This document shows positions 14,430-21,925 of a stretch of 36,415 nt of DNA, piece by piece (within the stretch, counting starts at the first letter, position 1; every line of letters begins with the position of its first letter). The stretch covers positions 1 to 36,415 of the forward strand of contig CANQKF010000016.1 in NCBI GenBank assembly GCA_947624445.1, given 5' to 3'. Origin of the DNA: an uncultured Clostridia bacterium (lineage in GTDB: Bacteria; Bacillota; Clostridia; Christensenellales; Borkfalkiaceae). A program made the translations under genes and the position numbers. Under the pieces are notes generated by a model, which was given only the letters and a program-made list of their open reading frames with translations, did not search any database and had not been told where the DNA came from.

Positions 14430-16002
14430 ACTCTATTTAACGTTTGCGGCATACGCGATTGTCATCGCGCTCCTTACGACCTTTGCGGCGCAACCACTCT
14501 TCGGCATCCTGCAACAGGAGGGCTACGGGGAGCGCGCCATGCTCAAATGGTATTTCCGCCGCGGCAACGAGCTGTGGCGCAGATACGCCCTCTTATCGCT
14601 CTGCGCGCTGCTTCTCTCCGCGCTCTTTGCGCTCGTCTTTTCCTTCGCGGGAACGGGGTACGCCGTGTTCTTCGGGCGTCTCGCCATCGCGGGCATGCTC
14701 GCGCTCTTCCTCTTTTCGTTCAAGACCGCGCTCAAAGTCCCGCTCGTGCGCACCGCCCGCGCCGTGCGGCTCGGCGCCGTGTTCTATTTGCTCTATGCCG
14801 CGCTCCTGTTCGGCGTGGAGACGGGGCTCTGGTTCCTCACGGAGGCGATCGGGCACCCGCTCGCCTCGGCAATGCTGCGCGCCGCGGTCCCCGCGCTCAT
14901 GCCGCTTTTCGCCGTCTTTGCGGTCGCGCTTGCGGGGCTTGTCGCCAAGGTCTACGAGATCCCGCACAGCCGCAAGTATATCCGCCGCGCAAGGGAAGCG
15001 CTCGCCGCGAGCCCCTGCGTCAAAGTGGGCATCACGGGGTCGTTCGGAAAGACGACGGTCAAACATTTCGCCGCCCACATGCTCGGGGAGAAGTACCGCG
15101 TCCGCATGACGCCCGCTTCCTACAACACGCCCATCGGCATCGCGCGCTGCGTGAACGGCGGCGGGCTCGACTGCGACATCTTCCTCGCCGAGATGGGCGC
15201 CCGCAGGACGGGGGACATCAAGGAGCTCTGCGCGATGGTCGCCCCGACCTACGGCGTCGTCACGGGGATCTGCGCCCAGCACCTCGAGACGTTCGGCTCG
15301 GTGGAGGCGATCGCCGCGGAGAAGGGGATCCTCGCAAAGACGGCGCGGTTCGTCGTGCTCGGCGAGACGGCGCACGTCCCTGCGGAGCACGCGCTCATCG
15401 CGGGCAAGGATTTCGGCGCCGAAAACGTCGTTCTCTCCGAGGGCGGCGTCGAATTCGATCTCCGCTTACCGGGCGCCTGCATCCGCGTGCACAGCGCGCT
15501 GCTCGGGCGGCATGCCGCGGAGGACATCGCGCTCGCCGCGGCGCTCTGCGTTTCGCTCGGCATGACGGCGGAGGAGATCGCCGCGCGCATCCCGACGCTC
15601 GAAGCCGTCCCCCACAGGTTGCAGCGCATCGAGGAGAACGGCGTGACCGTGCTCGACGATTCCTACAACTCCAACGTGCGCGGGGCGCAGAACGCCATCG
15701 AGGCGCTCCGCTGCTTTGCGGGCAGGAAATACGTCGTCACCCCCGGGCTCGTGGAGCTCGGCGAACTCGAGGCGCGCGCGAACGCGCAGCTCGGCGCGGA
15801 GCTCGTCGGGCTCGACGTCATCCTCGTCGGGGAGACGCGCGTCCTCTCCGTGCGGCACGGCTATCTGGAAGCGGGCGGCGAGGAGGCAAGGCTGCGCATT
15901 GTGCCCGATCTCGCCCACGCGCAGAAGTTCCTCGCCGAGGAGCTTTCGTCGGGGGACGCTGTGCTTTTTTTGAACGATCTGCCCGATAAATACAGGGGCT
16001 GA
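14416..16002 (+). CDS. MurF-like Mur ligase with N-terminal membrane domain
   Basis: The 528-residue protein has about five predicted membrane helices in residues 1-180, then a Mur ligase core. The P-loop GITGSFGKTT is at 205-214. MurF-like segments follow: YNTPIG, LAEMGARRTGDIKELC, ICAQHLETFGSVEAIAAEKG, and DDSYNSN at 414-420, with the C-terminal ligase domain after it. Classical MurF (about 450 residues, soluble) adds D-Ala-D-Ala to UDP-MurNAc-tripeptide and has an N-terminal UDP-binding domain. Here that domain appears replaced by membrane helices. The ddl gene next door supplies D-Ala-D-Ala, which supports a MurF-like reaction. A PgsB/CapB-type ligase is a less likely alternative. The start at ATG 14416 overlaps the hydrolase gene. 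Confidence 0.82.
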   Translation: MPTPELYLTFAAYAIVIALLTTFAAQPLFGILQQEGYGERAMLKWYFRRGNELWRRYALLSLCALLLSALFALVFSFAGTGYAVFFGRLAIAGMLALFLFSFKTALKVPLVRTARAVRLGAVFYLLYAALLFGVETGLWFLTEAIGHPLASAMLRAAVPALMPLFAVFAVALAGLVAKVYEIPHSRKYIRRAREALAASPCVKVGITGSFGKTTVKHFAAHMLGEKYRVRMTPASYNTPIGIARCVNGGGLDCDIFLAEMGARRTGDIKELCAMVAPTYGVVTGICAQHLETFGSVEAIAAEKGILAKTARFVVLGETAHVPAEHALIAGKDFGAENVVLSEGGVEFDLRLPGACIRVHSALLGRHAAEDIALAAALCVSLGMTAEEIAARIPTLEAVPHRLQRIEENGVTVLDDSYNSNVRGAQNAIEALRCFAGRKYVVTPGLVELGELEARANAQLGAELVGLDVILVGETRVLSVRHGYLEAGGEEARLRIVPDLAHAQKFLAEELSSGDAVLFLNDLPDKYRG

Positions 16003-16065
16003 CGCGCAAATAAGATCGCGCCAAAGAAACGCCAAAGAGGAAAAAATTCTTCGGAGGTGTTTTTT

Positions 16066-17154
16066 ATGCCCGATTTTACCGTTGCCGTCTTTTTCGGCGG
16101 GAGATCCAGCGAGCGGGAGATCTCCGTCATCACGGGGATGCTCGCCGCCAATCTGCTCGCCTCCCGCTACCGCGTCGTCCCCGTCTATCTGCCGCCCGAG
16201 GGGGGCATGGAGACGGGGGACTTCACCTCCCCGAAAGACCTCGCCGAAGGGTCGAAAAAACACCGCGTCCCCGTCCGTCTCGAGGGGCGCCGCCTCGTCC
16301 GCGTGCGGGGCGGGCGGACGCTCTGCACGGTCGGCTGCGCGCTCAACTGCTGCCACGGCGGCATGGGGGAGGACGGCACGCTCTCGGCACTGCTCGCCTT
16401 CCACGGTGTTCCCTCCGCCTCGCCGAGCATGCCTGTCTCCGCCGTGTTCATGGATAAGAGCCTCTCGAAGCTCGTCCTGAAAGGGCTGGAAATCCCCACC
16501 CTGCCCTCTTTTTCCGCCGAGGAGGGGGACACCGATACGGCGCGCAGGGCGGCGGAGCTCGGGTATCCCGTCGTCGTCAAGCCCGCGCGGCTGGGCTCGA
16601 GCATCGGCATCAAGGTCGCGAACGGGGAGGAGGAGCTCTCCCGCGCGCTCGAACTCGCCTTCCGCCTCGATTCACGCGCCCTCATCGAGCCCTATCTCGC
16701 GGGCAGGCGGGATATCAACTGCGCCGCATGGAGGAGGGGAGACGAGATCTGCCTCTCCCCCCTCGAGGAAGTCTTTTCGGAGAGCTCCATCCTCACCTTC
16801 GCCGAGAAATACGAGCACGCGCCGCAGCCGAGCAAGATCCCCGCGGAGCTGCCCGAGGCGGTCGTGCGGACGATACATAGCGCGACGAAAACCGTGTATG
16901 CGGCGTTTTCCTGCCGCGGCGTCGTGCGGGCGGATTTCTTCGTTGCGGGGGAGCAGGTGTACTTCAACGAGCTCAACACCGTGCCCGGCTCGCTCGCCTG
17001 CCATCTGTTCGGGCGGAGCCTCAGAGCGCGCCGCGATTTCCTCGTCTCCCTGATCGAGGAGGGGAAAACGCTCCCGCCGCAGCGGGAGATCGTCTCCTCG
17101 GGCATCCTCGAGAGCGATCTCTTTACGGGCGGAAAGGGGGCAAAGCGGCGATAA
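16066..17154 (+). CDS. ddl: D-alanine--D-alanine ligase
   Basis: The 362-residue protein is an ATP-grasp ligase of the Ddl family. It shows VFFGGRSSEREIS near the start, CCHGGMGEDGTLSALL, the ATP-binding VVVKPARLGSSIGIKVA, EPYLAGRRDINCA, and the metal-binding FNELNTVPGSL at the end. It joins two D-alanines in the cytoplasm for MurF. ATG 16066 follows GGAGGT by 7 bases. A 63-base gap separates it from the MurF-like gene. EPYLAGRRDI replaces the more common EExIxGRE pattern, so a variant amino-acid preference is possible. The stop lies beside a terminator that serves the opposite strand. Confidence 0.92.
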   Translation: MPDFTVAVFFGGRSSEREISVITGMLAANLLASRYRVVPVYLPPEGGMETGDFTSPKDLAEGSKKHRVPVRLEGRRLVRVRGGRTLCTVGCALNCCHGGMGEDGTLSALLAFHGVPSASPSMPVSAVFMDKSLSKLVLKGLEIPTLPSFSAEEGDTDTARRAAELGYPVVVKPARLGSSIGIKVANGEEELSRALELAFRLDSRALIEPYLAGRRDINCAAWRRGDEICLSPLEEVFSESSILTFAEKYEHAPQPSKIPAELPEAVVRTIHSATKTVYAAFSCRGVVRADFFVAGEQVYFNELNTVPGSLACHLFGRSLRARRDFLVSLIEEGKTLPPQREIVSSGILESDLFTGGKGAKRR

Positions 17155-17177
17155 AAAAAGCCCCGCATGCGCGGGGC
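17153..17177 (-). terminator. Intrinsic terminator of the zinc peptidase gene
   Basis: On the minus strand GCCCCGC-GCAT-GCGGGGC is followed by seven T. It overlaps the ddl stop codon, so the two convergent genes are tightly packed. Confidence 0.85.
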
Positions 17178-17201
17178 AAGCGGGGGGACGTATGGCGATG
17201 A

Positions 17202-17921
17202 TCAGTCTCTCCGCGTGAAGGAGAGCACGATGAAGAGATAGCGCAGGAAGTAGACGAGCCCGATGAGCAGGGAGGCGACGTAGGTCATCGCGGCGGCGGA
17301 GAGCACCTTCTTCGCGCCCGGCAGTTCCTCCTCGGTGATGATGCCCTCCTCGAGGAGCATCTTTTTGGCGCGCGAAGAGGCGTTGAGTTCGACGGGCAGC
17401 GTCATGAGCATGAAGAGCGTGGAGGCGCCGTAGAGGATGATGCCCGCGATCATGATCCACTGTCCCGCGGAGGAGCCCGTGGCGGCGAAGAGGAAGAGAT
17501 CGAGCAGGATGCCGATCATGATGAGCGGCAGGGCGAAGCGCGAGCCGATCGTGGCGATGGGCACGAGCGCGGCGCGGATCTTATAGGGGAGGTACCCCTC
17601 TTTTTTCTGCATCACGTGCCCGATCTCGTGCGCCGCGACGGCGACCGCCGCGACCGAAGCCGAGCCGTAGGTGCTCTCGGAGAGGTTGACCTGCTTCTTC
17701 GCGGGATGGTAGTGGTCGGTGAGCCGCCCGCCGACGCGGTTCACCGTGATATCGTCGACGCCGCCCCGCGCGAGCAGACGCACGGCGGTATCGTAGCCCG
17801 TCATGCGGGAGGAGTTCACAACTTCGTCGAAGGCGCGGTACGTGGAATTGACTTTTGCGCTTGCCCAGCCCGAAAGGATGATGAGCGGCACGAGGAGAAG
17901 CAAGAAGAGCAAGTAATCCAT
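17202..17921 (-). CDS. YugP-like membrane zinc metallopeptidase
   Basis: The 239-residue protein belongs to the Zn_peptidase_2 (YugP) family. An N-terminal hydrophobic helix (about residues 3-20) precedes the catalytic part, with VAAHEIGHVMQ holding the HExxH zinc motif at about residue 97. NLSESTYGSASVAAVAV comes just before it, and LPVELNASSRAKKML carries the conserved downstream glutamate/asparagine segment. Three further membrane helices follow. It is probably an integral membrane protease; the substrate is unknown. Its promoter is TTGTAA-16 bp-TACAAT and GAGGT serves as ribosome binding site. It diverges from obg. Confidence 0.92.
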   Translation of the reverse strand: MDYLLFLLLLVPLIILSGWASAKVNSTYRAFDEVVNSSRMTGYDTAVRLLARGGVDDITVNRVGGRLTDHYHPAKKQVNLSESTYGSASVAAVAVAAHEIGHVMQKKEGYLPYKIRAALVPIATIGSRFALPLIMIGILLDLFLFAATGSSAGQWIMIAGIILYGASTLFMLMTLPVELNASSRAKKMLLEEGIITEEELPGAKKVLSAAAMTYVASLLIGLVYFLRYLFIVLSFTRRD

Positions 17922-17940
17922 AATTTATAACCTCATTTCT

Positions 17941-17968
17941 ATTGTAACGCAAAATCCGCGGATTACAA
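17941..17968 (-). promoter_or_regulatory. Promoter of the zinc peptidase gene
   Basis: On the minus strand, TTGTAA (plus 17963-17968) and TACAAT (plus 17941-17946) are 16 bp apart. Confidence 0.6.
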
Positions 17969-18073
17969 CACTTTTCCGCAGAATTTTCGCAAAAAATCAT
18001 CTTTTGCTTCGCAGATCCCGCAAAAAACCCTTCGATTCTCCTCTTTTTTTGCAAAAAATTTTCCGCGAGCATC

Positions 18074-18102
18074 TTGCAAAACCCGTGAAAGTCTGCTATA
18101 CT
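18074..18102 (+). promoter_or_regulatory. Sigma-A promoter of obg
   Basis: TTGCAA (18074-18079), 17-bp spacer, TATACT (18097-18102). The expected first base of the transcript (about 18108-18110) coincides with the obg ATG at 18109. Confidence 0.75.
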
Positions 18103-18108
18103 TTTGTC

Positions 18109-19383
18109 ATGGCAACCAATGGGTTTACCGATCGGGTGAAAATCACGGTCAAAGCGGGCGACGGGGGAGACGGCATGAACTCCTTCAAGGCATATAAGGG
18201 CAAGCCCGCCTGCGGACCGGACGGCGGCGACGGCGGCGACGGGGGCGACATAATTTTTTGCGGCGACAGGAACATGCACGACTTGCTTCCCTTCCGCTAT
18301 ACCGCCAAATACTACGCGGAAAACGGTGAACGCGGCGGTTCCAACAAGTGCTTCGGGAAGCGCGGGGCGGACGTCGTGATCAAGGTCCCCTGCGGGACGC
18401 TCGTCCGCGACGCCGAGAGCGGGAAGATCGTCTGCGACGTCTTTGCGGACGGGGAGACGCACATCCTCCTGCACGGCGGCAGGGGCGGGAAGGGCAACGT
18501 CCGCTTCACGACGGCGCGCCGCCATGCCCCCAACTTCGCCCAAAAGGGGCAAAAAGTGCTTCCGCACGCCCTCATCCTCGAGATGAAGGTCATCGCCGAC
18601 GTCGGGCTCGTGGGCTTTCCCAACGTCGGAAAGAGCACCCTGCTCTCCAAAATTTCCTCGGCGAAGCCCAAGATCGCCGATTATCATTTCACGACGCTCT
18701 CGCCCAACCTCGGCGTCGTCTCCTATTACGACAACACCTTCATCGCCGCCGATATCCCCGGGCTCATCGAGGGCGCGGCGCAGGGCGCGGGGCTGGGGCA
18801 CGACTTTTTGCGGCACATTGAGCGCACGCGCATGCTGCTGCACGTGGTGGATATTTCGGGCGTCGAGGGGCGGGATCCCCTCGCCGATTTCGAGACGATA
18901 AAGGCCGAGCTTGCGGCGTATTCCGCAAAGCTCGCCGCCCTTCCCTCCGTCGTCGTGCTCAACAAGTGCGACATCGCGGGCGCGGAGGAAAACGCCGCGC
19001 GGTTTACGGAAAAGTACGGGGACGTATGCGATATTTGCAGGATCTCCGCGATCCGCGGCGAGGGCACCGCGCAGATGCTCGCCAAAGTCTGGGCGAAGCT
19101 CTCCGCCCTTCCGCCCGCCGAGCGCATCCCCGCGGACGAATTCGAATTCGAAGAAGAGGACAACACGCAGTTCGAGATCTTCCTCGATGAAAACGGCGCC
19201 TATGTGATCGTGGGCGGGCTCGTCGATCTCCTCTGCCGCAACGTCGTCCTGAACAATCCCGATAGCATGAATTATTTCCAGCGCGTCTTGAAGCTCCGCG
19301 GCGTATTCAAGGAGCTCGAGAAGATGGGCTGCAAGGCGGGCGACACGGTGGTCGTCGGCGAAGTGGAATTCGAATACGTTTGA
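18109..19383 (+). CDS. obg: GTPase Obg (CgtA)
   Basis: The 424-residue protein has all three Obg domains: a glycine-rich N-domain (DRVKITVKAGDGGDGMNSF, GPDGGDGGDGGDIIF), a GTPase domain with GFPNVGKST (about residue 166), DIPGLIEGA, NKCD and SAIRG, and the C-terminal OCT domain from about residue 345 (DNTQFEIFLDENGAYVIVGG). Obg binds the 50S precursor and couples ribosome assembly to growth and stress. MATNGFTDRV is the expected family start; the ATG has no upstream ribosome binding site and lies on the predicted transcript start. yhbY, another 50S assembly factor, follows. Confidence 0.96.
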   Translation: MATNGFTDRVKITVKAGDGGDGMNSFKAYKGKPACGPDGGDGGDGGDIIFCGDRNMHDLLPFRYTAKYYAENGERGGSNKCFGKRGADVVIKVPCGTLVRDAESGKIVCDVFADGETHILLHGGRGGKGNVRFTTARRHAPNFAQKGQKVLPHALILEMKVIADVGLVGFPNVGKSTLLSKISSAKPKIADYHFTTLSPNLGVVSYYDNTFIAADIPGLIEGAAQGAGLGHDFLRHIERTRMLLHVVDISGVEGRDPLADFETIKAELAAYSAKLAALPSVVVLNKCDIAGAEENAARFTEKYGDVCDICRISAIRGEGTAQMLAKVWAKLSALPPAERIPADEFEFEEEDNTQFEIFLDENGAYVIVGGLVDLLCRNVVLNNPDSMNYFQRVLKLRGVFKELEKMGCKAGDTVVVGEVEFEYV

Positions 19384-19483
19384 GCCCCGTGCGGGCCCCA
19401 CGTCACGGAGGAACAGATCGGGCAGCCGATCGAACATAAAGAAAAATAATTTTACGCGGCAAAAAAATGAAAGGAGGAACATT

Positions 19484-19774
19484 ATGACAAGTAAGGAGCG
19501 TGCGAATCTCCGCTCTCTCGCGGCGGTGATCAAGCCCGTCGCGCAGGTCGGAAAGGACGGGATCGGGGAAAATCTCGTGCAGGGGCTCTCGGACGCGCTC
19601 GAGGCGCGGGAGCTCATCAAAGTGACGCTTTTGCCCGCCGCAGGGGAGAAGGGGGAACCCATCGCCACCGCGCTTGCAGAGGCGCTCAAAGCGGAGCTCG
19701 TCGCCGTCATCGGCAGAAAGGCGATCCTGTACAGAAGGTCCTCCCGCGAGGAGATCGAGCACATCAAATTCTGA
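19484..19774 (+). CDS. yhbY: YhbY-type CRM-domain RNA-binding ribosome assembly protein
   Basis: The 96-residue protein is a single CRM domain, full length for the family. KERANLRSLAAVIKPVAQVG and the GKDGIGENL loop carry the conserved positions, and VIGRKAILYRRS ends the domain. YhbY binds the 50S precursor. An AAAGGAGGA ribosome binding site precedes the ATG. The obg-yhbY pairing is frequent in Bacillota. A roughly 100-base gap after obg holds a small GC hairpin, but co-transcription is likely. Confidence 0.94.
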   Translation: MTSKERANLRSLAAVIKPVAQVGKDGIGENLVQGLSDALEARELIKVTLLPAAGEKGEPIATALAEALKAELVAVIGRKAILYRRSSREEIEHIKF

Positions 19775-19792
19775 TCTTCGGAAAACGCGGCG

Positions 19793-19840
19793 CTCCCTTT
19801 CCGGGGGAAGCGCCCGCGCCGTTTGGTCTTTGTTTGCGCT
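19793..19840 (+). terminator. Possible terminator after yhbY
   Basis: An imperfect GC hairpin (GGCGCTCCC facing GGGAAGCGCC) is followed by GCCGTTTGGTCTTTGTTT. The tail is interrupted, so support is weak. Confidence 0.35.
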
Positions 19841-19974
19841 TGCCGCCCATCCCGTGCGGGGGTGGGTAGGGATTTTTTGTCTCGGAAAGCCGTCCGCGCG
19901 GGCAAGTTTTGCCCGCATTTTTTGCATGGACGAGAAATTTTTCGGCGGAACGCCCGTAATTCCCGCGCGAACTC

Positions 19975-20003
19975 TTGTATTTCCGAGAAAAATGTGGTAA
20001 AAT
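19975..20003 (+). promoter_or_regulatory. Promoter of the Fe-S scaffold/GGGtGRT operon
   Basis: TTGTAT (19975-19980), 17-bp spacer, TAAAAT (19998-20003). A leader of about 40 bases with GGAGG just before the ATG at 20052 follows. Confidence 0.65.
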
Positions 20004-20051
20004 ATTTCCCGCATATCCCATGTAGGGAAGAATCAGTATGGAGGAAGAAAA

Positions 20052-20753
20052 ATGCAATATTCACGCGAAGTGGAAAACATGATCTGCGTTGCGAAGGGTC
20101 CCAAGCACGATCCTGCGCCCATTCCCGAAGAGGGGAAGTGGGTCTGCGCAAAACAGATCACAGACATCAACGGATTTACGCACGGCATCGGTTGGTGCGC
20201 TCCGCAGCAGGGCGCCTGCAAGCTCACGCTCAACGTCAAGGGCGGCGTCATCCAGGAGGCGCTCATCGAGACGATCGGCTGCTCGGGCATGACGCACTCC
20301 GCGGCGATGGCGGCGGAGATCCTGCCCCACAAGACCATTCTCGAGGCGCTTAACACCGACCTTGTGTGCGACGCCATCAACACCGCCATGCGCGAGCTCT
20401 TCTTGCAGATCGTCTACGGCAGGACGCAGTCCGCGTTCTCCGACGACGGGCTCACGATCGGCGCAGGGCTCGAGGACCTCGGCAAGGGGCTGCGTTCGCA
20501 GGTCGGCACGATGTACGGCACCGCCGCGAAGGGCGTGCGCTATCTCGAGATGGCGGAGGGCTACGTCACCCGCCTCGCGCTCGATAAGGACGACCAGGTC
20601 TGCGGCTACGAGTTCGTCTCCCTCGGCAAGATGACCGACTTCGTGAAGAAGGGGCTCACGCCCAACGAAGCATGGGAGAAGGCGCTCGGGCACTACGGCA
20701 GATTCGCAAAAGAACAGGGCGCGGTCAAGTATATTGACCCCCGTAAGGAATAA
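20052..20753 (+). CDS. IscU/NifU-like iron-sulfur scaffold protein
   Basis: The 233-residue protein contains a NifU_N/IscU-like fold. Conserved residues include Cys49 and Cys56 around APQQGACKLTLNVKGG and Cys77 in LIETIGCSGMTHSAAMAAEI, with Cys12 and Cys32 nearby. It is longer than IscU (about 130 residues) and keeps a distinct C-terminal half (YGTAAKGVRYLEMAEGYV). Such proteins are annotated as iron-sulfur assembly scaffolds and occur next to GGGtGRT proteins in anaerobes; here the pair is 12 bases apart. No SufBCD or IscS gene is nearby, so a specialised role is likely. GGAGG upstream supports the ATG. Confidence 0.88.
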   Translation: MQYSREVENMICVAKGPKHDPAPIPEEGKWVCAKQITDINGFTHGIGWCAPQQGACKLTLNVKGGVIQEALIETIGCSGMTHSAAMAAEILPHKTILEALNTDLVCDAINTAMRELFLQIVYGRTQSAFSDDGLTIGAGLEDLGKGLRSQVGTMYGTAAKGVRYLEMAEGYVTRLALDKDDQVCGYEFVSLGKMTDFVKKGLTPNEAWEKALGHYGRFAKEQGAVKYIDPRKE

Positions 20754-20765
20754 GGAGGTGCAATC

Positions 20766-21767
20766 ATGGCTTTGTTCGAAGGATATGAAAGAAGGATCGA
20801 CAAGATCAACAAGACCCTCAAGGAATACGGGATCTCTTCCGTCGAGGAATGCAGGGAGATCGCACTCTCCAAAGGCGTCGACTGCGATAAGATCGTCCGC
20901 GGCACCCAGCCCATCTGCTTCGAGAATGCGGTTTGGGCATACACGGTAGGCGCGGCGATCGCCATCAAGAAGAGCTGCACGCGGGCGGCGGACGCGGCGG
21001 CGGCGATCGGCATCGGCCTGCAATCGTTCTGCATCCCCGGCTCCGTCGCCGAGAACCGCAAAGTCGGGCTCGGGCACGGCAACCTCGCTTCCATGCTCCT
21101 CTCCGAGGAGACCGAATGCTTCTGCTTCCTCGCGGGGCATGAATCGTTCGCGGCGGCGGAGGGCGCCATCTCCATCGCGCTCAATGCCAACAAGGTCCGC
21201 AAGAATCCCCTCCGCGTCATCCTGAACGGGCTCGGCAAGGACGCTGCGATGATCATCTCCCGCATCAACGGCTTCACCTTCTGCGAGACCGTGTTCGATC
21301 CCTACACCGAGACGGTGGAAGTCACCAACCGCATCTCCTATTCGGACGGCCCGCGCGCCAAGGTCAACTGCTACGGCGCGGACAACGTTCCCGAGGGCGT
21401 CGCGATCATGAAGCTCGAGAAGGTGGGCGTCTCCATCACGGGCAACTCCACCAACCCGACGAGATTCCAGCACCCCGTCGCGGGCACCTACAAGAAGTGG
21501 TGCGTCGAGAACGGCGTGAAGTACTTCTCCGTGGCAAGCGGCGGCGGCACGGGCAGAACGCTCCATCCCGACAACATGGCGGCGGGTCCTTCCTCCTACG
21601 GCATGACGGACACGATGGGCAGGATGCACTCTGACGCGCAGTTCGCAGGCTCCTCCTCCGTTCCCGCGCACGTCGAGATGATGGGCCTCATCGGCATGGG
21701 CAACAACCCGATGGTCGGAGCTACCGTCGCGGTCGCGGTCGCCGTCCAAGAGGGCATGACGAAGTAA
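20766..21767 (+). CDS. GGGtGRT family protein
   Basis: The 333-residue protein contains the family signature SGGGTGRTLHPDNMAAGPSS near residue 260 and is full length. Other conserved parts include CFLAGHESFAAAEGAI and NSTNPTRFQHPVAGTYKKW. It has no membrane segment and is presumably cytoplasmic. The biochemical role of the family is unknown; its constant link to an IscU-like scaffold suggests that it receives or needs an Fe-S cluster, possibly through conserved cysteines such as those in ETECFCF. AAGGAGG precedes the ATG. A strong bidirectional terminator follows. Confidence 0.92.
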   Translation: MALFEGYERRIDKINKTLKEYGISSVEECREIALSKGVDCDKIVRGTQPICFENAVWAYTVGAAIAIKKSCTRAADAAAAIGIGLQSFCIPGSVAENRKVGLGHGNLASMLLSEETECFCFLAGHESFAAAEGAISIALNANKVRKNPLRVILNGLGKDAAMIISRINGFTFCETVFDPYTETVEVTNRISYSDGPRAKVNCYGADNVPEGVAIMKLEKVGVSITGNSTNPTRFQHPVAGTYKKWCVENGVKYFSVASGGGTGRTLHPDNMAAGPSSYGMTDTMGRMHSDAQFAGSSSVPAHVEMMGLIGMGNNPMVGATVAVAVAVQEGMTK

Positions 21768-21781
21768 CGGAAACGAAATCC

Positions 21782-21814
21782 AAAAAAAGGATGGCGCCTG
21801 CCATCCTTTTTTTC
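21782..21814. terminator. Bidirectional intrinsic terminator
   Basis: AAAAAAAGGATGGC / GCCATCCTTTTTTT around a GCCT loop. T runs on both strands fit termination of GGGtGRT (plus) and of the six-gene membrane operon (minus). Confidence 0.9.
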
Positions 21815-21925
21815 TGCCCGTACGGCCGAATGAACTACATACGTCCCCATACTTTTCCGCCTGCGCACCGCAGAGACATGAAAATCGCGGCAGGACCGTT
21901 TCGGCCTTCCCCGCTTTTGCGCTGT

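Noticed and set aside
17581-20151. An 856-codon open frame on the minus strand
   Set aside because: It is antisense to obg and yhbY and overlaps the peptidase gene. No family features and no ribosome binding site.
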